Positions 1-5,984 of a stretch of 7,887 nucleotides of DNA are shown in pieces. The notes beneath the pieces are model-generated. The model searched no databases. It worked only from the letters and a program-made list of their open reading frames with translations, and was not told the origin of the DNA. Source of the stretch: JAGUYA01 sp043802425 (GTDB taxonomy: Bacteria > Omnitrophota > Gorgyraeia > Gygaellales > Profunditerraquicolaceae); contig JAZDLA010000050.1 of NCBI GenBank assembly GCA_043802425.1, positions 1 to 7,887 on the forward strand, written 5' to 3'. The first letter of the stretch is position 1; the number at the start of each line of letters is the position of its first letter. The position numbers and the translations under genes were made by a program.

Positions 1-1410
1 CCGTATGCGGCTTATGGAGAGAAAAACTATAGCCTGGCATCAGCATTTTTATTTTCCGGTGTCAGGCATTATATTGGCGCAATATGGAAGATAGAGGATC
101 CGGTCAGCCTTGCTTTTGCCAAAGAGTTTTATGACCAATTAATCAACGGGAAAACAGTGGGCGAATGTATACGCATGGCCCGCTTAAGGCTAATTAAAGA
201 CTACGGCATTACGGCCATATCCTGGGCGAATTATCTGCTCTACGGAAACCCCAGCTTTATATTATTTAGAGCCAAACCAAAACCGCAGATATTAAAGTTT
301 AAGAGAAGAATCTCCTTGTATAAAAAACCAATTTTAAGGGCCATCTTAGCAAGCGCAATTATATCTATTTGTATATCCCTGTATGCGTGGTTACCCACCG
401 TAAATCCTAATACCTATATTTCGTTTCTTAAGTCGCATAAGCTATATCTTAAAGGTCACAATCAAAGGGTAATTTTACTCTGTGAGCAAATTATCAAAAA
501 AGATCCGTTTTTCCCCGATGTTTATCCGCTACTTGCAAATACATACCAGCGACTTGGAAACAGGGATAACGCCTTGAAGTATTATTTTGATTATGCCCTC
601 TATAGCGAAAAGAAAAATGATGCGAGACACTTAGCTAGCGCCTATATCGGGATTGGTTGGATTTATCATCTAGGGGGAGAGAATTCCAAGGCATGGGATT
701 TTTATAATAAGGCGCTTACTTTAAGCCAGCAGAAGCGCGATAAATTAAATGAGGCCATCGCCCTTAGGAAGTTAGCGGTCTGGTTTATGGATAAGGAAGA
801 ATATGATAAGTCGCTGGAGTTACTGACGAAGAGTTCGGAGATTAATCGGGAAAGGCAACATTCATATAGCCATAAGTATAATTTGGCCTGCGATTATTTC
901 GATATCGGCCTGGTATTCAGCGATAAGGATGATTTTGCGACAGCAAAAGAATTCTATCATAAGAGCCGCAGGCTATTTGAAAAATTAAAACTAAAAGACG
1001 AACTGAGTGATTATTATTTTAACCTTGGCGAGATATGTATGTTTGAGAAGCAATATCATAAGGCGTTAGATTATTATTTACGCGGTTTAAAGATTGACCA
1101 GATGCACGCAAATAAGCCCAGTATAGCCAGCGATTATAATATGATCGGTGAATTATATATGGAGATGGGTAATTTAAATGATGCTGAGGATTCTTTTAAG
1201 CAATCGGTCTTGGCGAGCAAAGAGATAAATGCCCGTCCGGAACTAGCAGCTGCTTATTACAATCTGGGGCTTCTCTATGAAAAGAAAGGGCATAGGAATA
1301 AGACTAAAGATTATTTTAGGGTGGCACAAGAGATTTACTGGTTAATTGATATGCCCACCTACCAGGAGATAAAGAAAAAACTTTTAGAACTCGATAATTC
1401 CGGTATCTGA
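1..1410 (+). CDS. CHAT-domain (caspase-like) protein with one membrane helix and TPR repeats, 5'-truncated by the window
   Basis: The frame is open from base 1, so the true start lies upstream; the GTG at 157 is inside the CHAT domain. The first ~92 visible residues match the C-terminal part of a CHAT domain: SLASAFLFSGVRHYIGAIW, then EDPVSLAFAKEFYDQL, and the closing WANYLLYGNPSF. CHAT domains are caspase-fold peptidases; their His and Cys lie before this segment, so activity cannot be judged here. After a basic stretch (KFKRRISLYKKPILR) comes one hydrophobic helix at about visible residues 114-131. The rest, about residues 147-457, is a run of about eight TPR repeats (for example AYIGIGWIY, YYFNLGEICMFEKQYHKALDYY, AAYYNLGLLYEKKGH). 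By the positive-inside rule, CHAT would be cytoplasmic and the TPRs outside the inner membrane. Substrate unknown. It could be a signalling protease or a catalytically dead scaffold. CHAT and TPR assignments are firm; the role is not. Confidence 0.85.
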   Translation, partial: PYAAYGEKNYSLASAFLFSGVRHYIGAIWKIEDPVSLAFAKEFYDQLINGKTVGECIRMARLRLIKDYGITAISWANYLLYGNPSFILFRAKPKPQILKFKRRISLYKKPILRAILASAIISICISLYAWLPTVNPNTYISFLKSHKLYLKGHNQRVILLCEQIIKKDPFFPDVYPLLANTYQRLGNRDNALKYYFDYALYSEKKNDARHLASAYIGIGWIYHLGGENSKAWDFYNKALTLSQQKRDKLNEAIALRKLAVWFMDKEEYDKSLELLTKSSEINRERQHSYSHKYNLACDYFDIGLVFSDKDDFATAKEFYHKSRRLFEKLKLKDELSDYYFNLGEICMFEKQYHKALDYYLRGLKIDQMHANKPSIASDYNMIGELYMEMGNLNDAEDSFKQSVLASKEINARPELAAAYYNLGLLYEKKGHRNKTKDYFRVAQEIYWLIDMPTYQEIKKKLLELDNSGI

Positions 1411-1425
1411 TTGTAAGATTTTATC

Positions 1426-1453
1426 TTGTTTTTTTACGGTTATATGCTATAAT
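1426..1453 (+). promoter_or_regulatory. Extended -10 promoter ahead of the PilZ-gene leader
   Basis: A perfect TATAAT at 1448-1453 is preceded by TG one base upstream (TGCTATAAT, 1445-1453), an extended -10 element. The best -35 candidate, TTGTTT at 1426-1431 with a 16-base spacer, is poor, as is common with extended -10 promoters. The predicted transcript start is near 1460, at the foot of the hairpin at 1461-1481. It lies just after the stop of the CHAT/TPR gene. Sigma-70-type recognition is assumed. Confidence 0.6.
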
Positions 1454-1460
1454 TAAAATA

Positions 1461-1481
1461 CCAGCCACAAGGAGTGGTTGG
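1461..1481 (+). promoter_or_regulatory. Leader hairpin presenting AAGGA in its loop (CsrA/RsmA-site-like)
   Basis: CCAGCCAC (1461-1468) pairs with GTGGTTGG (1474-1481) over 8 base pairs, one of them G-U, leaving the five-base loop AAGGA (1469-1473). An ACARGGA sequence with GGA in the loop of a short hairpin is the known form of high-affinity CsrA/RsmA RNA sites, and ACAAGGA is present here. The same bases (AAGGAG, 1469-1474) could act as ribosome binding site for the small ORF at 1485, 10 bases downstream. The hairpin is seen directly; the CsrA link is inference, since no csrA gene is visible. Confidence 0.45.
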
Positions 1482-1484
1482 CGT

Positions 1485-1547
1485 ATGAGTCGCAAATTTA
1501 AAAGCAGTTCTTTTTTAACAGAAAGGAACTGCTTTTTTGTTTTTTAG
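1485..1547 (+). CDS. Possible 20-codon leader ORF spanning the terminator
   Basis: ATG at 1485 opens a 20-residue reading frame (begins MSRKFKSSSF, ends CFFVF) that stops with TAG at 1545-1547. AAGGAG at 1469-1474 lies 10 bases upstream, in the loop of a hairpin. The ORF runs through both arms of the terminator, and its stop overlaps the AGGAG that serves the PilZ gene. A translating ribosome would therefore melt the terminator and deliver ribosomes to the next start. The composition is largely dictated by the terminator stem and U-tract, so chance is a real alternative. No homology is recognised. Confidence 0.25.
   Translation: MSRKFKSSSFLTERNCFFVF
1500..1545 (+). terminator. Intrinsic terminator between the leader promoter and the PilZ gene
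   Basis: AAAAGCAGTTC (1500-1510) pairs with GAACTGCTTTT (1526-1536). The stem can extend inward through T1511-T1515 with G1521-G1525, leaving a small loop. It is followed by a U-tract (TTTTTTGTTTTTT, 1533-1545). This is a textbook rho-independent terminator. It could end the CHAT/TPR transcript, but it also lies downstream of the 1426-1453 promoter and directly abuts the AGGAG at 1546-1550, so any transcript carrying the PilZ gene from either source must read through it. Confidence 0.8.
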
Positions 1548-1564
1548 GAGCTATTGAATAGACT

Positions 1565-1873
1565 ATGGAACAGGCTACATCATACCGCAGGTCTTATGAA
1601 CGGTTTAAGGTAGATGGTTCAGCTACGTTGGTACTGGAGAAAAACTTAGAAATCCCTTCTATACTGACAGATTTATCTGGCCGCGGAGCAGGCATATTCA
1701 GTAGCGGCGTCCTCCAAGTCAATGATAGGATAAAGGTCATCATCAAAGCCCCGTTTTTTGTTGAGAGCCCTCTTTATAAAGAAGCTAGAGTTGCCTGGTA
1801 TAAGAGATTAAATGGGAATAACTGCCAGGCAGGTTTAGACTTCGGCGCAGATAACCTCATACAATTTGCATAA
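1565..1873 (+). CDS. Single-domain PilZ protein (cyclic-di-GMP receptor)
   Basis: This 102-residue protein is essentially one PilZ domain. Both c-di-GMP-binding signatures are intact: RRSYER (residues 8-13, the RxxxR element) and DLSGRG (36-41, the D/NxSxxG element). The domain closes with the usual QAGLDF strand near residue 88. Stand-alone PilZ proteins bind c-di-GMP and pass the signal to a partner in motility, exopolysaccharide or secretion; the partner here is unknown. AGGAG at 1546-1550 is 14 bases from the ATG, somewhat far, but no better start is seen. No promoter fits between the terminator at 1500-1545 and the start, so expression should depend on read-through, possibly regulated. 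Confidence 0.9.
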   Translation: MEQATSYRRSYERFKVDGSATLVLEKNLEIPSILTDLSGRGAGIFSSGVLQVNDRIKVIIKAPFFVESPLYKEARVAWYKRLNGNNCQAGLDFGADNLIQFA

Positions 1874-1956
1874 TTATCCCTGCCGTACTTTCGCTAATTA
1901 AAAAACCCGTTAGATTACATTGCCCTTGGCGTCTATTACAATAGAAGGAGGGCAAA

Positions 1957-3534
1957 ATGAAGAAAAATATAGCAGTTGCGCTGCTCATAGGTTTATTTAC
2001 TTTAGCTCTTGGATTCAAGGTTTTTGCCGAGGATATTGCCTGGAATAATATAGGCAGAGAACACCTCAATCTAAGGATTGTTCTAGTGGATATAGATAAC
2101 CCGCGGACTATATATATCGGTTCAAGAGAGGGCATCTTTAAGACACAAGATGGCGGCGATAGCTGGAGAAACATCTTAGTGGTTAAAGGCCAAAACCGTT
2201 CTGTAAACTTTCTTTTATCTGATTCCTACGGTACAAATTACCTATATGCAGCTACCGGGGGAGGGCTATTTTGTAGCCATAATAAAGGTGGGTCTTGGAA
2301 GAAGATTTTTCAAGGTAAGAATTACCTAGAAAACGAATGTACAGCTATTGCGGTCTTATCTAATACGGTTTATCTGGGTACAAAAGCTGGGCTTTTTGTG
2401 AGTAAAGATAAGGGTCGTAGCTGGCAGAGGCAGGGGGGAGGGCTGGCTAAGAGCGCCGTACTGGCTATTACTTATCATTCTAGAGAAGAAAATTATGTTT
2501 ATATTGCTTGCGTAGACGGTATTTTTAGAACACAGGATGGCGCGCAATCTTGGGAGAGAATTTTTGTAACTAAGCCGGTAGAGCCCGGCGACGAAAACAA
2601 TATAGAACAAGGGCTAGAGGATGATAACGAAGAAGAGCGCTTTTCACGGATAAGATACATTGTTATTGACCCTATTAATTTGGATCATCTTTACCTGGCT
2701 ACATCCAGAGGTATTTACAAAAGTCAAGATAGGGGTAATACGTGGGAGTCGGTTACTAGTTATGGGTTACTTAGCCAAGACATAAACTTTTTATTATTTT
2801 CCGATAAGTCTCAGCTCTACGCAGTGACCAAATCAGGAATTTTTAAGTATGTACTCAAGCGCTGGCAGGAATTATCATTCGGGTTGGCAGCGACTGACAT
2901 CACACAAATTATTTTAGATAGCTGGAATGATTTATATGCGGCTTGCGATAAAGGATTATTCAAAGCAAATATGTTATTTTCGAGCCATGATACGCAGAAT
3001 AAAACGATTCTTCTATATTCCGCAAATGAACCAAAGATTAACGAAGTTCAGCAGGCAGCGATTGAGTATGCCGAAGTTGAGCCGGGAAAAATTATGCGTT
3101 GGAGAAGACAGGTGGCCAAAAAGGCATTGTTGCCAAAGGTCAGCGTGGGTTTAGATAGAAATGTTACTGATTTATGGCATTGGGAGGGTGGCTCTACTAC
3201 AAAAACTGATGATGATATTTTACGCAGGGGCCGGGATAGTATAGAGTGGGATATAGCTTTAAGTTGGGATTTAGGAGAGCTTATCTGGAGCGATGATCAG
3301 ACCTCGATCGATGTACGCTCACGGTTGATGGTACAGTTACGCGATGACATCTTAGATGAGGTGACCAGGCTTTATTTTGAGCGTATTCGCCTAAAGAGGG
3401 AAATAGACGATCTAAGCATAGAAGACAGGAAGAAAAGATTTGAAAAAGAGTTAAAGTTAGAGGAGCTCACCGCGTCTTTGGATGCTTTGACCGGAGGATA
3501 TTTTTCCCGGCAGATAATAAAGGATAAAATATAG
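1957..3534 (+). CDS. Exported Asp-box (BNR/YCF48-like) beta-propeller protein with a conserved C-terminal domain
   Basis: 525 residues. The start is supported by AGAAGGAGGG (1943-1952). Residues 1-24 form a signal peptide (MKKN, hydrophobic core, VFA before ED), so the protein is exported. Five Asp-box motifs (S/TxDxGxxW-like) sit at about residues 63-70 (TQDGGDSW), 107-114 (SHNKGGSW), 149-156 (SKDKGRSW), 192-199 (TQDGAQSW) and 256-263 (SQDRGNTW), with a decayed one ending at W303. They mark beta-propeller blades as in sortilin/YCF48-like proteins. An acidic insertion lies at about 207-228. Residues ~355-525 form a separate domain: an RWRRQVAKKALLPKVSVGLD segment, Trp-rich strands, then a charged helix (RLYFERIRLKREI) and LEELTASLDALTGGYF, the last part reminiscent of TolC-family helices. 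Asp-box propellers usually mediate binding at the cell surface or in the periplasm. Function unknown; no enzyme motif seen. Confidence 0.8.
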   Translation: MKKNIAVALLIGLFTLALGFKVFAEDIAWNNIGREHLNLRIVLVDIDNPRTIYIGSREGIFKTQDGGDSWRNILVVKGQNRSVNFLLSDSYGTNYLYAATGGGLFCSHNKGGSWKKIFQGKNYLENECTAIAVLSNTVYLGTKAGLFVSKDKGRSWQRQGGGLAKSAVLAITYHSREENYVYIACVDGIFRTQDGAQSWERIFVTKPVEPGDENNIEQGLEDDNEEERFSRIRYIVIDPINLDHLYLATSRGIYKSQDRGNTWESVTSYGLLSQDINFLLFSDKSQLYAVTKSGIFKYVLKRWQELSFGLAATDITQIILDSWNDLYAACDKGLFKANMLFSSHDTQNKTILLYSANEPKINEVQQAAIEYAEVEPGKIMRWRRQVAKKALLPKVSVGLDRNVTDLWHWEGGSTTKTDDDILRRGRDSIEWDIALSWDLGELIWSDDQTSIDVRSRLMVQLRDDILDEVTRLYFERIRLKREIDDLSIEDRKKRFEKELKLEELTASLDALTGGYFSRQIIKDKI

Positions 3535-3562
3535 ATAAACTTCCGCCATTCCCCGAAATCTC

Positions 3563-3591
3563 TTGCAATCCCGCCCTATTTGTGATATTTT
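3563..3591 (+). promoter_or_regulatory. Promoter of the trx-pta-ackA operon
   Basis: TTGCAA (3563-3568) and TATTTT (3586-3591) are spaced by 17 bases, and TG at 3583-3584 gives an extended -10 (TGATATTTT). The start of transcription would be near 3598, about 30 bases before the thioredoxin ATG. It is the only good promoter between the propeller gene and the five-gene run, which suggests it drives the whole operon. No operator palindrome is visible around it. Confidence 0.55.
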
Positions 3592-3628
3592 ATAAATTCA
3601 CCACATTGATTTATTAATTTTTGAGCTC

Positions 3629-3952
3629 ATGGCCTTATTACATTTTACAGATAGCAACTTCAAAAAAGAAGTCTTAGAATCCGAACTTCCGGTAGTGGTG
3701 GATTTATGGGCGCCGTGGTGCGGCCCCTGCAAGATAATTGCTTCCCTTATTGAGGAACTGGCCGAAGAATACGATAGCAAAATAAAAATCGGAAAGATCA
3801 ATATAGATGAAAATCCCAAAACGCCCACCTATTACCAGGTAATGTCTATACCCACGCTTATGTTTTTTAAACAAGGCCGGGTCGTAGACCAAGTCGTAGG
3901 CGTATTAAGCAAGGCCGAGCTGAAGAAAAAAATCGTAGAGAGCCTCCTTTAA
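3629..3952 (+). CDS. trxA: Thioredoxin
   Basis: The 107-residue length and full motif set are those of classical thioredoxin. WCGPC is at residues 30-34 (redox cysteines 31 and 34), the buried Asp is D25 in VVDLWAPW, and the cis-proline is P75 in SIPT. There is no signal peptide, so it is a cytosolic disulfide reductase recycled by thioredoxin reductase, which is not in this window. No Shine-Dalgarno sequence precedes the ATG (only GAG at 3623-3625) and no other in-frame start is available. It is the first gene of the operon, seven bases before the DRTGG gene. Its position ahead of pta-ackA suggests shared expression; a direct redox role on those enzymes is speculation. trxA is the family name; genomes often carry several copies. 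Confidence 0.92.
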   Translation: MALLHFTDSNFKKEVLESELPVVVDLWAPWCGPCKIIASLIEELAEEYDSKIKIGKINIDENPKTPTYYQVMSIPTLMFFKQGRVVDQVVGVLSKAELKKKIVESLL

Positions 3953-3959
3953 ACTTCAA

Positions 3960-5051
3960 ATGAAAAAAGTTTTTATTGCCGCGACAAAACAGAACGACGG
4001 AAAAACTACAGTAGCCTTAGGGTTGATATCCAACTTCCAAAAGGCCTTTAAGCATATCGGGTTCATCAAGCCCGTAGGGCAGAGGTATTTGGAGGAAGAC
4101 GGTTTTAAGGTGGACGAAGATTCCATATTGATTGAAGGCTCCATGAAATTATGCGGTATTAAATGTAAACTTAAAGATATGAGCCCGGTGGCCGTAGGAA
4201 AAGGCTTTACGGAAAACTATATCTCTAAGCCTGACCGTAAAGAAATAACCAAGCAGATTAAGGATTCCTTTAAGCGCATCTCTCAGAAGCGGGATTTGGT
4301 GGTTATTGAAGGAACAGGGCATGCCGGCGTGGGTTCGGTATTTGACCATTCCAATGCGGTCGTGGCAAAGGTGCTCGGCTCAAAGGTAATTATCATTTCC
4401 TCCGGGGGCGTAGGCAGGCCGATAGACGAGATTGTTTTAAACAAAGCGCTCTTTGACAAGGAGGGGGTTAAGCTATTGGGTGTAATTATCAATAAGGTAA
4501 GGCCGGAGAAATTCGGTAAGATAAATCGCCTGGTAAGGAAAGGATTAGAAAGAAAAGGGATAAAAGTTTTAGGGGTTATCCCCTATAAACCTTTACTTTC
4601 TTATCCGACCATCAGGCAGATACTGGAAGAGACAGACTATAAAACATTATTTGCCTGTAGTGATGCTGCTTTGGATAACCCCGTGGTCAAGGTTGTAGTA
4701 GGTGCAATGCAGCCAAAAGAGGCGATGAAATATATTGTCGACCGTAGTTTAGTAATCACGCCCGGTGACCGCGAAGATATTATCAGGCTTACCCTGGACC
4801 TTTACGCAAAAGGATGTAAAGTGGCCGGTATAGTTTTAACCGGCGATTTGATACCGGGAGATAATCTTACTACCCAGATCAAGGAGAGCCCTGTACCCGT
4901 ATTATTAGCTAAGCTAGATACATATAGCGTTGCTTCGGTAGTGCGTGACCTGACCGTAAAGATTCGCTCTACGGATAAGGAAAAAATTGAGACGGTGAAA
5001 AAGTTAATCCATGATTATGTGGATTTGGATATGATTATCAAAAGGATGTAG
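3960..5051 (+). CDS. BioD-like P-loop / DRTGG-domain protein (stand-alone Pta N-terminal regulatory part)
   Basis: 363 residues in two parts. Residues 1-~210 are a BioD-like P-loop domain with a variant Walker A (ATKQNDGKTT, residues 8-17, K15), GFIKPVGQR (34-42), IEGTGH (116-121) and LGVIINKV (173-180). Residues ~228-345 form a DRTGG domain (MKYIVDRSLVITPGDREDII, then AGIVLTGD). This order matches the N-terminal, non-catalytic half of long enterobacterial Pta, which modulates activity and oligomerisation in response to metabolites. Here it is a separate polypeptide that ends one base before the catalytic pta gene, so it probably acts as a Pta partner or regulator. It is not a biotin-synthesis BioD: no bio genes are nearby and the DRTGG half is extra. 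There is little Shine-Dalgarno signal before the ATG; translation may couple to trxA, seven bases upstream. Confidence 0.85.
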   Translation: MKKVFIAATKQNDGKTTVALGLISNFQKAFKHIGFIKPVGQRYLEEDGFKVDEDSILIEGSMKLCGIKCKLKDMSPVAVGKGFTENYISKPDRKEITKQIKDSFKRISQKRDLVVIEGTGHAGVGSVFDHSNAVVAKVLGSKVIIISSGGVGRPIDEIVLNKALFDKEGVKLLGVIINKVRPEKFGKINRLVRKGLERKGIKVLGVIPYKPLLSYPTIRQILEETDYKTLFACSDAALDNPVVKVVVGAMQPKEAMKYIVDRSLVITPGDREDIIRLTLDLYAKGCKVAGIVLTGDLIPGDNLTTQIKESPVPVLLAKLDTYSVASVVRDLTVKIRSTDKEKIETVKKLIHDYVDLDMIIKRM

Positions 5052-5052
5052 C

Positions 5053-5982
5053 ATGGATATGATCAACAAAATTAGGGAGAAGGCAAAAGCAAAACCTAAG
5101 ATTATCGCATTACCTGAGGCTCTAGATAAGCGCGTGCAACAGGCAGCCGGGATTATAGAGAAGGAAGGTATTGCCAAGGTTTTATTGTTCGACCAGGGGG
5201 CGCTGGATAAAGTTAAACAGGAAGAATACGCCAGGATTTATTATGAGTTGCGCAAATTAAAAGGGATCAGCTTAGATGATGCCCGGGAGAATCTGAAGGA
5301 TCCTCTTTATTACGCAGCTATGATGACGCACGTCGGCGATATCGACGGGTTTGTAGCCGGAGCAAGTTACACTACCCCTAACGTAGCCAGGGCAGCCATA
5401 CAGTGTTTGGGGGTGGACGAAGAGATAAATATCGCCTCCAGTTGTTTTTTGATGGGGATTACGGATTGTCCTTATGGAGAATCCGGGGCATTTATTTTTG
5501 CGGATTGTGGCATTGTCCCTGACCCGACTCCCCGTCAGTTAGCTGCCATTGCTGTTTCTAACGCGAAGTTGGCCGAAAGAGTCCTAGGCATTACGCCAAG
5601 AGTAGCGTTCCTGAGTTATTCTACTAAAGGTTCGGCTAAAGGCAGGGTTGTCGATAAGGTGCTTGAGGCTTTGGCTTTGGCAAAGAAAATGCGGCCGGAC
5701 CTTATGATTGATGGAGAGCTGCAGGTAGATGCGGCGATTGTTCCCGAAATAGCAGAAATAAAATATCCGGATAGCTTACTTAAGGGCCGGGCAAATGTCT
5801 TAATTTTCCCAAATTTAGAAGCCGGGAATATCGGTTATAAGCTTGTGCAGAGGTTAGCTAAGGCGCGGGCAGTCGGACCTTTGATCGTGGGCCTGAAGAA
5901 GCCCTGCAGCGATTTATCGCGTGGTTGTTCGGTTGAGGATATCGTGGATTGCGTAGCCATAACAGCTATCAGGGCGCAATAA
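5053..5982 (+). CDS. pta: Phosphate acetyltransferase (catalytic domain only, short form)
   Basis: Converts acetyl-CoA plus phosphate to acetyl-phosphate plus CoA. The 309 residues carry the family signatures LPEALDKR (20-27), VAGASYTTPNVARA (101-114), FLSYSTKGSAKG (186-197), IDGELQVDAAIVPE (219-232), FPNLEAGNIGYK (252-263) and KPCSDLSRGCS (283-293), with the Ser-Arg pair (S289, R290) at the CoA site. The set fits Pta better than phosphate butyryltransferase. Compared with usual ~325-335-residue catalytic domains, it seems to lack about 20 residues near residues 47-56, where FDQGALDK runs almost straight into KQEEYARIYYELRK. Two changes from consensus are Q to V in GPLIVGLKKP and VND to CSD. 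The start at 5053 has AAAGGA six bases upstream; ATG 5059 is less well spaced. It lies one base after the DRTGG gene and two before ackA. Confidence 0.93.
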   Translation: MDMINKIREKAKAKPKIIALPEALDKRVQQAAGIIEKEGIAKVLLFDQGALDKVKQEEYARIYYELRKLKGISLDDARENLKDPLYYAAMMTHVGDIDGFVAGASYTTPNVARAAIQCLGVDEEINIASSCFLMGITDCPYGESGAFIFADCGIVPDPTPRQLAAIAVSNAKLAERVLGITPRVAFLSYSTKGSAKGRVVDKVLEALALAKKMRPDLMIDGELQVDAAIVPEIAEIKYPDSLLKGRANVLIFPNLEAGNIGYKLVQRLAKARAVGPLIVGLKKPCSDLSRGCSVEDIVDCVAITAIRAQ

Positions 5983-5984
5983 AG

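Noticed and set aside
157..159. GTG as the start of a stand-alone TPR protein
   Set aside because: The frame is open to base 1 and the residues before 157 are clear CHAT-domain sequence, so the gene continues upstream.
1461..1545. Cyclic-di-GMP (GEMM) or other known riboswitch upstream of the PilZ gene
   Set aside because: GTCGCAAA at 1490-1497 vaguely recalls the GEMM core, but the GGGCAAACC segment, tetraloop and second helix are absent and the leader is too short for that aptamer.
1920..1955. TTGCCC (1920-1925) pairing with GGGCAA (1950-1955) to hide the propeller gene's ribosome binding site
   Set aside because: Only six base pairs across a 24-base loop; likely chance. TTGCCC with TACAAT at 1937 is also not a promoter, since the spacer is only 11 bases.
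2927..3154. A 75-codon + strand ORF inside the propeller gene
   Set aside because: Out of frame within a well-supported gene, with no ribosome binding site or recognisable domain.
5949..5984. TTG start for acetate kinase overlapping the end of pta
   Set aside because: The added residues are not family sequence; ATG 5985 begins at the conserved first strand of AckA.
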